This document shows, piece by piece, positions 1 through 8,152 of a stretch of DNA of 64,000 bases (within the stretch, counting starts at the first letter, position 1; every line of letters starts with the position of its first letter). Made by a program: the position numbers and the translations under genes. This DNA comes from an uncultured Bacteroidales bacterium. GTDB taxonomy: Bacteria; Bacteroidota; Bacteroidia; Bacteroidales; Paludibacteraceae. The stretch is from assembly GCA_900321005.1 (NCBI GenBank), contig ONUF01000008.1:1-64000 (forward strand), given 5' to 3'. The notes beneath the pieces are model-generated. The model was not told the origin of the DNA and searched no databases. It saw only the letters and a program-made list of their open reading frames with translations.

Positions 1-732
1 CAGACGGCCTATTACAACACCGTGACTGCCCAGCAGAAACTGCTTAGCAGCAAGGAAGCCCTACAGAGCAGCAGGGAGGCTTTCCGACTGATGCAGGCCA
101 AGTACCCGCAGATTGGGGCAGTAGAGGTGCGATTTAAGAAGAATATACCTTTTGGCGCAGGTCTCGGAGGCGGTAGCAGCGATGCCGCGCACATGGCCTT
201 GGCTCTGAATGAACTCTTTGGTTTGGGGCTCAGTAAGGCACAATTAGCTGAAGAAGTGCGACCTTTAGGCGCCGATTGTCCGTTCTTTATCTATAACACG
301 CCCTGTTATGCCGAAGGCATCGGAGATATCCTGACGCCGATTGACTTAGACTTGAAGGGTACGCGTATCGTGCTGATCAAGCCGGAAGAAGGCGTCTCTA
401 CCAAAGAAGCGTACAGCGGGATAACGCCTAAGGGAAAAGGACCAGATGTCCTAGGCGCCCTAGGAAAACTAGGAATCCTAGAAAATTTTGACCAATTCAC
501 CAATGACTTCGAGGCGACGGTCTTTCCACATCATCCGATAATTGCTGACATAAAAAAGCACCTACTGGATGCAGGTGCTTATTATGCTTCGATGTCGGGA
601 AGCGGTTCAACGGTGTTCGGGCTTTTTAAGAACGATCCGGAAGGTTGTACCAACGCCAACCTGGCTCTGCTTAAGCAGCAGTTTGCCTCCATGGTATTGC
701 TCGACGATACGTTTGGCGAGTGGAAGTCCTAA
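1..732 (+). CDS. ispE: 4-diphosphocytidyl-2-C-methyl-D-erythritol kinase, 5' truncated by the window edge
   Basis: GHMP-family kinase of the non-mevalonate isoprenoid pathway; it phosphorylates CDP-methylerythritol in the cytoplasm. The frame is open from base 1, so the true start lies outside the window and the GTG at 22 is internal. The ATP-binding loop PFGAGLGGGSSDAA is encoded near 148-190, and the C-terminal glycine motif SMSGSGST near 590-612. The last 126 bases are antisense to the convergent histidine kinase gene. A four-unit 9-base CTAG-type repeat at 448-483 is translated in frame as a VLG/ALG/KLG/ILE series, an unusual addition in a variable part. Family assignment is secure. Confidence 0.95.
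   Translation, partial: QTAYYNTVTAQQKLLSSKEALQSSREAFRLMQAKYPQIGAVEVRFKKNIPFGAGLGGGSSDAAHMALALNELFGLGLSKAQLAEEVRPLGADCPFFIYNTPCYAEGIGDILTPIDLDLKGTRIVLIKPEEGVSTKEAYSGITPKGKGPDVLGALGKLGILENFDQFTNDFEATVFPHHPIIADIKKHLLDAGAYYASMSGSGSTVFGLFKNDPEGCTNANLALLKQQFASMVLLDDTFGEWKS
448..483. repeat. Degenerate tandem repeat, 4 x 9 bases (CCTAG type), inside ispE
   Basis: Units GTCCTAGGC, GCCCTAGGA, AAACTAGGA and ATCCTAGAA follow one another without gaps. The period is a multiple of three, so the reading frame is kept and a three-residue peptide pattern results. The CCTAG core recurs in separate tracts at 21632, 51016 and 61725. Confidence 0.8.
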
Positions 733-1716
733 GCCCCACCCCCTGTCTTTTGAGGTAAAACCGGGTTCAAAGATGCGTCTTTGCACCGCATTGTCGATGC
801 CTTTGCCCGTATCAGAGATGTCGAGCATCACTTCGTGTTCGTTCTCATGAATATTAAAACTGATCGTTCCCTTGCCGGAAATCGCATCAACGGCATTCTT
901 GAGCAGGTTCTCTATCACCCACTGCATAAGCGGCGCGTTCAGCGCCACGATACGCTCTACGCCATCCAGACAACTGTCATCAATGGTGATGCGGTTGCTG
1001 ACGCGTGCTCGCATGTAAGTTACCGCCTCTTTGACCACCGGAATAAGGTTGCATTCCTGCAAGTCGGGTTCGCTACCTATCTTCTGGAAACGGTCAGCAA
1101 TCATTTGCAGACGCTCGATATCGCGCTTCATCTGCGGCACAAACTCGTCAGACGGATACTTGTCGGCGAGGAGTTGTTGCCATGCGTTGAGCGAGGAAAT
1201 CGGTGTGCCTAACTGATGCGCGGTCTCTTTGGAGAGGCCCACCCAGAGTCGATTTTGCTCGCTGCGCTGCCCCGTAAGCATCACCACGACCGCAATCATG
1301 ACGAAGATGAAAATCAGTGCGAATTGGGCATAAGGCACGATGCGAAGGCTCGTTAGCAGACGACTGTCGTCCCAATAGATATACTGGGTCGTTTGCTCGT
1401 CGATCTTCAATTCGATAGGTCCGTGCTTGCCAATTTTGCTGTTGGGAGAGACATTTCGGCTGGAGAGGATATTTCCCTCTTTGTCGCAGATATACACCGG
1501 AATGGTGGTGTTCTTCTCGATGATGGACATGAAGAAATCAATGTCGGCATCGTCCTCGGCTACGATCAGTTGTTGGGTCGCGTCGGCCCAGATCGCCATG
1601 TTCTTCTGCTCCTCGACTTGCAGTTTATGCGCGAGGTTATTGGTAAACAGTACGGAGATCACCACGATTAACATGGCGATCACCAGTACTATTGTTCCAA
1701 TTTGTCGATTACTCAT
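607..1716 (-). CDS. Membrane sensor histidine kinase (orphan)
   Basis: 369 residues. There are two membrane segments, at about residues 7-25 and 131-149, with an extracytoplasmic sensor region of roughly 100 residues between them. The phospho-acceptor is His167 in ETAHQLGTPISS, followed by the N box (ENLLKNAVDAI), G1 (DTGKGID) and G2 (WGLGLPLAK) of the ATPase domain. It should autophosphorylate and pass phosphate to a response regulator, but no regulator is encoded nearby. It starts 6 bases after the end of the decarboxylase beta-subunit gene and is probably cotranscribed, which hints at sensing linked to propionate or energy metabolism; that link is inference. Its last 41 codons, including part of G2, are antisense to ispE. 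Confidence 0.92.
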   Translation of the reverse strand: MSNRQIGTIVLVIAMLIVVISVLFTNNLAHKLQVEEQKNMAIWADATQQLIVAEDDADIDFFMSIIEKNTTIPVYICDKEGNILSSRNVSPNSKIGKHGPIELKIDEQTTQYIYWDDSRLLTSLRIVPYAQFALIFIFVMIAVVVMLTGQRSEQNRLWVGLSKETAHQLGTPISSLNAWQQLLADKYPSDEFVPQMKRDIERLQMIADRFQKIGSEPDLQECNLIPVVKEAVTYMRARVSNRITIDDSCLDGVERIVALNAPLMQWVIENLLKNAVDAISGKGTISFNIHENEHEVMLDISDTGKGIDNAVQRRIFEPGFTSKDRGWGLGLPLAKRIVEQYHGGKLLLKQSQVGVGTTFRIVLKKPEHR

Positions 1717-1722
1717 GGGCTA

Positions 1723-2898
1723 TCAACCAAGCATGGTTAATAAGACTCCTGCTGCGACCGCAGAACCGATCACGCCGGCTACATTCGGGCCCATGGCATG
1801 CATGAGCAGGAAGTTCGACGGGTTCTCTTCTTGTCCTACGGTTTGCGACACACGCGCGGCCATCGGAACAGCCGATACTCCAGCCGAACCGATCAGCGGG
1901 TTGATCTTCTCCTTGAGGAAGAGGTTCATGAACTTAGCCAGCAGCACACCTCCTGCGCTACCGAGACCAAAGGCTACGATACCCATCGAGAGAATCATCA
2001 GCGTCTGCCAGTTCAGGAAACTGCCGGCCGTGGCGGTTGCTCCTACGGAGAGGCCTAAGAAGATGACCACGATATTCATCAGTTCGTTCTGCGCGGTCTT
2101 GGACAGACGATCCACTACTCCACACTCTTTCATCAGGTTTCCGAGCATCAGACAGCCAATCAGCGGCGCTGCGTCCGGAAGGATGAGTGCTACGACCGCG
2201 GTAATGATGATCGGGAAGACGATCTTCTCGGTCTTGGAAACCGGACGTAACTGCCCCATCTTGATCGCGCGTTCCTTCTTAGTCGTGAGCGCGCGCATGA
2301 TAGGCGGTTGGATGACCGGCACGAGCGCCATGTAACTATAGGCTGCGATAGCGATCGGGCCCAAGAGATGCGGGGCCAGTTTGGATGTCAAGAAGATAGA
2401 GGTAGGACCGTCCGCTCCGCCGATGATACCAATGGAACCGGCCTCTGCGGGGCTAAAGCCCATCGCGTTGGCACACAGGAAGGTCACGAAGATACCTATC
2501 TGAGCAGCCGCGCCGAGCAACAGAGACTTCGGGTTGGCAATCAGTGGTCCGAAATCGGTCATGGCACCCACGCCGATAAAGATCAGACACGGGTACACGC
2601 CGGCTTTGACACCTATATAGAGCACGTCGAGCAGGCCTCCTTCTTTGAGGATTGCGCCATAGGAATGGTAAGCAGGACTCTCCGGATCGAGGAAAGCTGA
2701 CCACAACTCGCTATGGAACATCCCTGCCCCCGGTAAGTTGGTGAGCAACATACCAAAAGCAATCGGAAGCAGCAACAGCGGCTCGTATTTCTTATGAATG
2801 GCCAGGTACAGCAGGAAGAAACTGATCAGCAACATGATACCTTGCTGCCAGCTCATTTGCATGAAACCCATGCCTGAAAAAAATTCCAAAATGTTCAT
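1723..2898 (-). CDS. mmdB: Sodium-pumping methylmalonyl-CoA (oxaloacetate-type) decarboxylase beta subunit
   Basis: 391 residues, very hydrophobic, with about ten membrane segments. The sequence is of the OadB/MmdB/GcdB family, which decarboxylates carboxybiotin and exports sodium ions. Typical stretches are [13 protein letters not shown] and the C-terminal [20 protein letters not shown]. It belongs with the biotin carrier, the small membrane subunit and the carboxyltransferase upstream on the same strand. Together they form a complex that turns methylmalonyl-CoA into propionyl-CoA in the succinate-propionate pathway. The substrate is inferred from the neighbouring epimerase and the MmdA-like alpha subunit. 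Confidence 0.93.
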   Translation of the reverse strand: MNILEFFSGMGFMQMSWQQGIMLLISFFLLYLAIHKKYEPLLLLPIAFGMLLTNLPGAGMFHSELWSAFLDPESPAYHSYGAILKEGGLLDVLYIGVKAGVYPCLIFIGVGAMTDFGPLIANPKSLLLGAAAQIGIFVTFLCANAMGFSPAEAGSIGIIGGADGPTSIFLTSKLAPHLLGPIAIAAYSYMALVPVIQPPIMRALTTKKERAIKMGQLRPVSKTEKIVFPIIITAVVALILPDAAPLIGCLMLGNLMKECGVVDRLSKTAQNELMNIVVIFLGLSVGATATAGSFLNWQTLMILSMGIVAFGLGSAGGVLLAKFMNLFLKEKINPLIGSAGVSAVPMAARVSQTVGQEENPSNFLLMHAMGPNVAGVIGSAVAAGVLLTMLG

Positions 2899-2912
2899 AA
2901 TTCATTCTTTTT

Positions 2913-2944
2913 CGATACACCGAGATACCGGTATACCGGGATAC
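2913..2944. repeat. Degenerate tandem repeat, 4 x 8 bases, between mmdC and mmdB
   Basis: The clear units are CGAGATAC, CGGTATAC and CGGGATAC, preceded by a looser CGATACAC. The tract lies in the 55-base gap between the biotin carrier stop and the mmdB start. Confidence 0.7.
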
Positions 2945-2953
2945 CGAATCAAT

Positions 2954-3397
2954 TTATCCTAAAACGATCAGGAGATCATCCTGCATCACGTTTTGACCCG
3001 GAGTTACGGCGATTTGCTTTACCGTACCATCCTGCTCTGCCATAATAGCGTTCTCCATCTTCATGGACTCCAGCGTCAGAAGGGTGTCCCCTTTCTTCAC
3101 TGCCTGGCCTTCACTTACCAGCACTTTGATTACACTACCTGGCAGCGGACTCTTCACTTGGAGTCCTCCTGCAGCAGGAGCAGCGGGTTTCGGAGCCTCT
3201 GCTTTGGGCGCAGCAGGCGCTGCGGGCTTCGGTGCGGGTGCAGGAGCAGCCTTAGGCGCAGGAGCCTCTACTTTCGGAGCTTCGGTCTCTACCGTATATA
3301 CTTTGCCGTTGACGGTTACATTCGTCTTTCCGGCTTCGATTTCTTCTACAGCGCACTTGTATTCCGCGCCGTTGATCTTAAATGTGAATTCTTTCAT
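2954..3397 (-). CDS. mmdC: Biotin carboxyl carrier subunit of methylmalonyl-CoA decarboxylase
   Basis: 147 residues. The N-terminal 35 residues form a small beta domain. A long Ala-Pro-Lys linker follows at about residues 40-76, and then a biotinyl domain with the attachment motif LESMKMENA, in which Lys113 is the biotinylated residue. The carrier moves CO2 from the carboxyltransferase (MmdA) to the membrane decarboxylase (MmdB). The flexible linker is typical for this role. It sits between the oadG-like and mmdB genes in the same operon. Confidence 0.93.
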   Translation of the reverse strand: MKEFTFKINGAEYKCAVEEIEAGKTNVTVNGKVYTVETEAPKVEAPAPKAAPAPAPKPAAPAAPKAEAPKPAAPAAGGLQVKSPLPGSVIKVLVSEGQAVKKGDTLLTLESMKMENAIMAEQDGTVKQIAVTPGQNVMQDDLLIVLG

Positions 3398-3410
3398 ATT
3401 AATTAAGTAA

Positions 3411-3445
3411 TCAGTTGTCAGTTGTCAGCTTTCAGTGGTCAAAAG
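3411..3445. repeat. Degenerate tandem repeat, 5 x 7 bases, at the oadG-mmdC junction
   Basis: Units TCAGTTG, TCAGTTG, TCAGCTT, TCAGTGG and TCAAAAG. The stop codon of the upstream minus-strand gene (TCA at 3439-3441 on the plus strand) is part of the last unit. Confidence 0.8.
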
Positions 3446-3846
3446 CCCACATTATTCATCCCTACACTCTTCTCGTTCCAAGCTGTTTCATGTCTGCGAA
3501 GCGAGATCATGGCCGTAGGAATGTCATGTTTCCTGTTCTTCTGCGCGAGATAGAGCGCATAAGCGATTGCTGCTATATCCTCGTCGCCTGCTTGCGCGAT
3601 AGCCATGGCTATAGCCGCCTTCTCTTCCTCTGAGGGATTCGACGCACAGGCTTTTACGCTAGGCGTTTTTTTTTCCTCAGCGGGCTTCTCCTCTTTTGGA
3701 CCTTTCGGTTCACGCGGCGCGGTTGCTTTCTGCATGATGAATCCGAATAATCGGAGGACATACACCAGGAAGAAAAGCAACAGCAACACAATACCGAAGC
3801 CCAGACCGGTAATAATCCATGTATCGGATGTAATTGCGAGTAACAT
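3439..3846 (-). CDS. OadG-like small membrane subunit of the decarboxylase
   Basis: 135 residues with one strongly hydrophobic segment near the N terminus (about residues 10-38), then a charged Lys/Glu/Pro linker and a C-terminal tail rich in alanine (DIAAIAYALYL) ending near an ETAWN motif. It matches the gamma/delta (OadG/MmdD) subunits that assemble the carboxyltransferase with the membrane subunit. It is placed 2 bases after mmdA. The tail is closely similar to the C terminus of the separate carboxyltransferase at 43221-44867, suggesting a shared docking module. Confidence 0.85.
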   Translation of the reverse strand: MLLAITSDTWIITGLGFGIVLLLLFFLVYVLRLFGFIMQKATAPREPKGPKEEKPAEEKKTPSVKACASNPSEEEKAAIAMAIAQAGDEDIAAIAYALYLAQKNRKHDIPTAMISLRRHETAWNEKSVGMNNVGF

Positions 3847-3848
3847 AA

Positions 3849-5405
3849 TTACAAGGGGATATTAGAGTGTTTCTTCAGCGGATTCGTCAGACGCTTGGTC
3901 TGCAACATCTCGAAGGCGCGGATGATGCGGCTACGGGTGTAGCGCGGTTCAATCACGTCGTCGATATATCCGCGGTTAGCAGCCTGATACGGAGAAGCGA
4001 ACAGGTCTTTGTACTCCGCCTCTTTCTCCGCGATGAAAGCTTTCTTCTCTGCGGGATCTTCGATGGCCTTAATAGCCTTGGCTTGGAGTACACCTACTGC
4101 TCCACTCGCACCCATTACCGCGATCTCAGCGTTCGGCCAAGCGTAGCACATATCGCCGCGTAACTGCTTGCAACTCATCACGATATGGCTGCCGCCATAG
4201 GATTTGCGAACGGTGATTGTAACTTTCGGCACAGTGGCTTCGCCGTAAGCAAACATGAGCTTTGCACCGTGGTCAATGATACCTGCGTACTCTTGTCCGG
4301 TTCCACACAGGAAGCCCGGAACATCGACGAGTGTGAGGATCTGGATATTGAACGCATCGCAGAAACGCACGAAGCGCGCAGCCTTACGGCTGGCATCGCA
4401 GTCCAGCACACCTGCCAGCCAAGAAGGTTGGTTAGCAATGATACCCGTAGAGCGACCGTTGAAGCGTGCGAAACCGCAGATGACATTCTTGGCATAGTCC
4501 TTATGTACCTCCATGAAATCCCCGTTATCCACGATCGTGTTGATGATTTCGTGCATGTCGTAGGGTTTGTTCGGGTCATCCGGAACGATGTCGTTCAGTT
4601 TGTCGTCCACGCGGGTGATATCGTCGGTGCACTCAAAGAGCGGCGCCTCTTCCATATTATTCTGCGGGATGAAGGAAACGAGACGACGTACTTCAGCAAT
4701 CGCCTCTTCTTCCGTAGCCGCCACAAAATGGGTTACACCGGATTTCGATGCATGAATCTTAGCACCGCCGAGTTGCTCTACCGTGACATCTTCACCAGTT
4801 ACAGACTTCACTACTTTCGGGCCCGTGATGAACATATAACTGTTCTGCTCGGTCATCATGATGAAGTCTGTCAAAGCCGGGCTGTACACAGCTCCACCGG
4901 CGCAAGGACCGAAGATAACGGATATCTGCGGTACTACACCGGAAGCAAGGATGTTACGCTCGAAGATCTCTGCGTATCCCGCGAGCGCGCACGCTCCTTC
5001 TTGAATACGTGCCCCACCCGAGTCGTTCAGACCAATGATCGGTGCACCGAGTTTCATAGCTTGGTCCATGACATTGCATATCTTTAGCGCCATCGTCTCG
5101 CTCAACGAACCACCGATCACGGTAGCATCTTGCGCAAAGACAAAGACCAGACGGCCGTCAATTGTACCTGAACCAACAGCAACGCCATCACCCAGGAAGA
5201 CTTTCTTCTCCATGCCGAAATCATGACAACGGTGCGTGAGGAACATGTTCACTTCCTCAAACGAACCTTCGTCCAGCAGCATATTGATACGCTCACGAGC
5301 GGTATAACTGCCTTTGGCATGATGTTTCTCTACAGCTGCTTCACCGCCTCCGGCTTGTGCTTTCGCGCGGTTGTCAATCAGCTTGTCTAATTTTGCTTGA
5401 TCCAT
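3849..5405 (-). CDS. mmdA: Methylmalonyl-CoA decarboxylase alpha subunit (carboxyltransferase)
   Basis: 518 residues, the usual length for the propionyl-CoA carboxylase beta/MmdA family. It transfers the carboxyl group of methylmalonyl-CoA to the biotin carrier. Both crotonase-like halves are visible. Oxyanion-hole glycines occur in GGARIQEGACAL and FGPCAGGAVYSPALTD in the first half, and FLCGTGQEYAGIIDHGAK with KSYGGSHIVMSCK in the second. It is followed by the small subunit, biotin carrier and beta subunit and preceded by the epimerase. The alternative name, propionyl-CoA carboxylase beta chain, is less likely because the sodium-pump subunits are present and no biotin carboxylase is. Confidence 0.93.
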   Translation of the reverse strand: MDQAKLDKLIDNRAKAQAGGGEAAVEKHHAKGSYTARERINMLLDEGSFEEVNMFLTHRCHDFGMEKKVFLGDGVAVGSGTIDGRLVFVFAQDATVIGGSLSETMALKICNVMDQAMKLGAPIIGLNDSGGARIQEGACALAGYAEIFERNILASGVVPQISVIFGPCAGGAVYSPALTDFIMMTEQNSYMFITGPKVVKSVTGEDVTVEQLGGAKIHASKSGVTHFVAATEEEAIAEVRRLVSFIPQNNMEEAPLFECTDDITRVDDKLNDIVPDDPNKPYDMHEIINTIVDNGDFMEVHKDYAKNVICGFARFNGRSTGIIANQPSWLAGVLDCDASRKAARFVRFCDAFNIQILTLVDVPGFLCGTGQEYAGIIDHGAKLMFAYGEATVPKVTITVRKSYGGSHIVMSCKQLRGDMCYAWPNAEIAVMGASGAVGVLQAKAIKAIEDPAEKKAFIAEKEAEYKDLFASPYQAANRGYIDDVIEPRYTRSRIIRAFEMLQTKRLTNPLKKHSNIPL

Positions 5406-5412
5406 CGTAATG

Positions 5413-5440
5413 TTGAATGTTTAAGGTTGAATGTTTAACG
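5413..5440. repeat. Degenerate tandem repeat, 4 x 7 bases, between mce and mmdA
   Basis: Units TTGAATG, TTTAAGG, TTGAATG and TTTAACG, so a 14-base repeat of two alternating heptamers. It fills the junction and contains the mce stop codon at 5435-5437. Confidence 0.8.
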
Positions 5441-5848
5441 AGGCTGTTGACACAACTCGGTTAATACACCCTTGGTGGATTTCGGGTGCAGGAAAGCAAT
5501 CATCAGATTCTCAGCTCCCTTGCGCGGCGCTTTGTCGATGAGTTGGATACCTGCTGCCTCGCATTCTGCGAGCGCCTCTGCTACGTTCTCAACGTTGAAG
5601 GCTACGTGGTGTACACCACCGCGGCCGCCGTTTTTCTCGATGAATTTAGCAATGGTCGATTCCTCGCTGGTCGGCTCAAGGAGTTCAATCTTCACTTCAC
5701 CTACCTTAAAGAAGGCGGTGCGTACTTTCTGGTCAGCTACTTCCTCAATGCTATAGCATTTATTGCCTGTGAGGAACTCAAAAAAGGGCGCGGCCTCCTC
5801 AATAGAGGTGACCGCAATGCCCAGGTGTTCAATGTGTGTGGGTTTCAT
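5435..5848 (-). CDS. mce: Methylmalonyl-CoA epimerase
   Basis: 137 residues, one vicinal-oxygen-chelate domain of the glyoxalase superfamily. It interconverts the R and S forms of methylmalonyl-CoA. Metal-binding residues are recognisable in IEHLGIAV near the N terminus, in GGVHHVAFNVENV in the middle, and in the Glu of VLTELCQ at the end. As first gene of the decarboxylase group it delivers the S isomer made from succinyl-CoA via methylmalonyl-CoA mutase, whose genes are not in the window. Confidence 0.93.
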   Translation of the reverse strand: MKPTHIEHLGIAVTSIEEAAPFFEFLTGNKCYSIEEVADQKVRTAFFKVGEVKIELLEPTSEESTIAKFIEKNGGRGGVHHVAFNVENVAEALAECEAAGIQLIDKAPRKGAENLMIAFLHPKSTKGVLTELCQQPR

Positions 5849-5872
5849 ATAAATAATGAATAAATAGGTTCA

Positions 5873-8029
5873 TTAATCTTCGTCAGTCTGCGTAGCAGCA
5901 TAAGCAGCAAGCAGTTTCTCCTGTACATCAGCCGGAACAAGTTGATACGAGTTGAAGGCCATCGTGAAGGTAGCGCGGCCACCTGTCAACGACGACAAAG
6001 TCGTCGAGTACGAAGCCAACTCTTTCAAAGGCACTTGTGCTTTGAGGCGGGTGAAACTCTTCTCGGTCTCCATTCCCATTACCATACCACGGCGGCCGTT
6101 GATGTCACTCATGACATCACCCATGATCTCCGACGGAACGAATACCTCGAGGTCATAAACCGGCTCGAGCACCTTCGGGTTCGCCTCTTTGAAAGCCTGT
6201 GCAAAGGCGTTACGACCTGCCAGACGGAAGGAGATTTCGTTCGAATCAACCGGGTGCATTTTACCATCATAGATGATGACGCGTACGTCGCGAGCGTAAG
6301 AACCGGTGAGCGGACCTTGCTCCATACGATCCATGATACCCTTTACGATAGCCGGGATGAAACGTGCGTCGATAGCACCGCCGACGATGGAGTTGATGAT
6401 AATCAGTTTGCCACCCCACTCGAGGTTGATCTCTTGCTGATCCTTCACGGAGATCTTGTACTCCTGATTGCCGAACTTATAAGTCTCCTTAACCGGCATA
6501 CCTTCCTCGTACGGCTCTACGATCAGGTGAACCTCACCGAACTGACCTGCGCCACCGGACTGTTTCTTATGACGATAGTCGGCACGAGCGGCCTTGGTGA
6601 TGGTCTCACGATACGGGATCTTCGGCTCGAGGAACTCGATCGGCATCTTATCGTTGTTCTCCAGACGCCATTTAAGGGTACGGAGGTGGAACTCACCCTG
6701 ACCGGAAACGATCATCTGCTTCAACTCTTTGCTCTGCTCTACTACCCAAGTCGGGTCTTCCTCGTGCATACGTGTCAAGAGGGCGGCCAGTTTCTCAGCA
6801 TCGCTCTCCGTAACGGGTTTGATAGCACGGCGGTAACGCGGCTGCGGATAGCTGATCGGCGCATACTGCAGGTCGCATCCCTTGACATTCAAGGTGTTAC
6901 CCGTACGGGTGTCTTTCAGTTTTACGGTAGCGCCGATATCGCCTGCTGCCAGTTCATCTACCGGCACGCGGATCGAACCTGCTACGCTATAGAGCTGCGA
7001 AATACGCTCTTTGCTACCACGCTCCATATTCTCGAGGTCATCGCCGTTATGAACCGTACCCTGCATTACGCGGAAGTAGTTCACCTCGCCGATATGCGGC
7101 TCTACGGAAGTCTTGAAGACATAGAGGCTGGTTGGAGCCTTAGCGTCCGGACTTACTTTCTTACCATCCACGGTTGGATAACTGAACTGAGAAGGACTCG
7201 GAGCCATACCATTGAGGAAGTCCATCAGACGACGAACGCCCATATCTTTTGCACCCGAGCAGCAGAGAACCGGATACATCGAGCCGTCTGCATACACAGA
7301 TTTCAGGCCCTGCATGATCTCTTCGTCACTCAGACCTTCGCCCAAGAACTTGTCGAGCAGCGTCTCATCAGCCTCGGCAGCCTCTTCTGCCAATGCAGCA
7401 CGCATCTCTTCTACCTTATCTGCATGCTCTGCAGGGATATCCTTGAGTTCAGGAGCGCCGCCTTCGGGTTTCCAAACGAGCATTTTGCCCTTCAATACAT
7501 CAATCACAGCGTTGAACCCTGCGCCTGCATTGACCGGGAATTGGATAAGCGTGCACTTGTTGCCAAAGTTCTCCTTAAGCTGGTTGAAGGTGCGCTCGAA
7601 GTCTGCGTCCGGATGATCGCACTTATTGATCACAAACGCCAACGGCTTCTTGGCGTTCTCTACGAGACGGAAGTTATTCTGGGTACCTACCTCGACACCG
7701 CCGTTTGCACTGAGGACGATGAGGGCCGAGCCGCACATTTGGAGTGCTGCTACCGTACCACCGCAGAAGTCATCCGATCCTGCGCAATCAATGATATTCA
7801 GTTTCTTACCCTCGAACTCTACGTTGCAGACGGTCGAGAATACCGAATAACCATACTCCTTCTCTACCGGGAAATAGTCGCACACGGTGGACTGCGCCTC
7901 AATAGAACCGCGGCGCTTAATCACCCCGCACTCGAATAACATCGACTCCATCAAAGTCGTTTTACCTGATCCACTGCCGCCAAGCATAGCGACATTCTTG
8001 ATCTCATTTGCTTGAAAAACTTTAGCCAT
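5873..8029 (-). CDS. fusA2: Elongation factor G-like GTP-binding protein (EF-G2 paralogue)
   Basis: 718 residues from the ATG at 8029; the longer upstream reading begins with an unlikely segment that overlaps the promoter. All EF-G domains are present: the G domain with P-loop GGSGSGKT (17-24) and NKCD (135-138), then domains II-V. Switch II reads DCAGSDDF (81-88) where canonical EF-G has DTPGHVDF, so the catalytic histidine is missing. The Bacteroides EF-G2 paralogue has the same change and is reported to support translation without GTP hydrolysis during carbon limitation; similar behaviour here is inference. A consensus promoter lies at 8080-8110. Confidence 0.92.
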   Translation of the reverse strand: MAKVFQANEIKNVAMLGGSGSGKTTLMESMLFECGVIKRRGSIEAQSTVCDYFPVEKEYGYSVFSTVCNVEFEGKKLNIIDCAGSDDFCGGTVAALQMCGSALIVLSANGGVEVGTQNNFRLVENAKKPLAFVINKCDHPDADFERTFNQLKENFGNKCTLIQFPVNAGAGFNAVIDVLKGKMLVWKPEGGAPELKDIPAEHADKVEEMRAALAEEAAEADETLLDKFLGEGLSDEEIMQGLKSVYADGSMYPVLCCSGAKDMGVRRLMDFLNGMAPSPSQFSYPTVDGKKVSPDAKAPTSLYVFKTSVEPHIGEVNYFRVMQGTVHNGDDLENMERGSKERISQLYSVAGSIRVPVDELAAGDIGATVKLKDTRTGNTLNVKGCDLQYAPISYPQPRYRRAIKPVTESDAEKLAALLTRMHEEDPTWVVEQSKELKQMIVSGQGEFHLRTLKWRLENNDKMPIEFLEPKIPYRETITKAARADYRHKKQSGGAGQFGEVHLIVEPYEEGMPVKETYKFGNQEYKISVKDQQEINLEWGGKLIIINSIVGGAIDARFIPAIVKGIMDRMEQGPLTGSYARDVRVIIYDGKMHPVDSNEISFRLAGRNAFAQAFKEANPKVLEPVYDLEVFVPSEIMGDVMSDINGRRGMVMGMETEKSFTRLKAQVPLKELASYSTTLSSLTGGRATFTMAFNSYQLVPADVQEKLLAAYAATQTDED

Positions 8030-8079
8030 AATTGTGTTAGTATTTAAGATTTTGTAAAGTCGAGTTTGCAAAAACGCTG

Positions 8080-8110
8080 CAAAGATACACAAAAAAAATA
8101 ACATACGCAA
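8080..8110 (-). promoter_or_regulatory. Bacteroidota-type promoter of fusA2
   Basis: Read on the minus strand: TTG, 20 bases, then TATCTTTG. The 20-base gap equals that of every other promoter found in the window. The start codon is about 50 bases downstream. Confidence 0.8.
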
Positions 8111-8152
8111 GCGCGCACGTCATTTTTTCAAAATAATTTTTATCGACCGGCC

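Noticed and set aside
5942..7939. A 665-codon plus-strand frame opposite fusA2
   Set aside because: It is the mirror of a strongly conserved EF-G-like gene, has no recognisable domain and no promoter, and reflects codon composition of the real gene.
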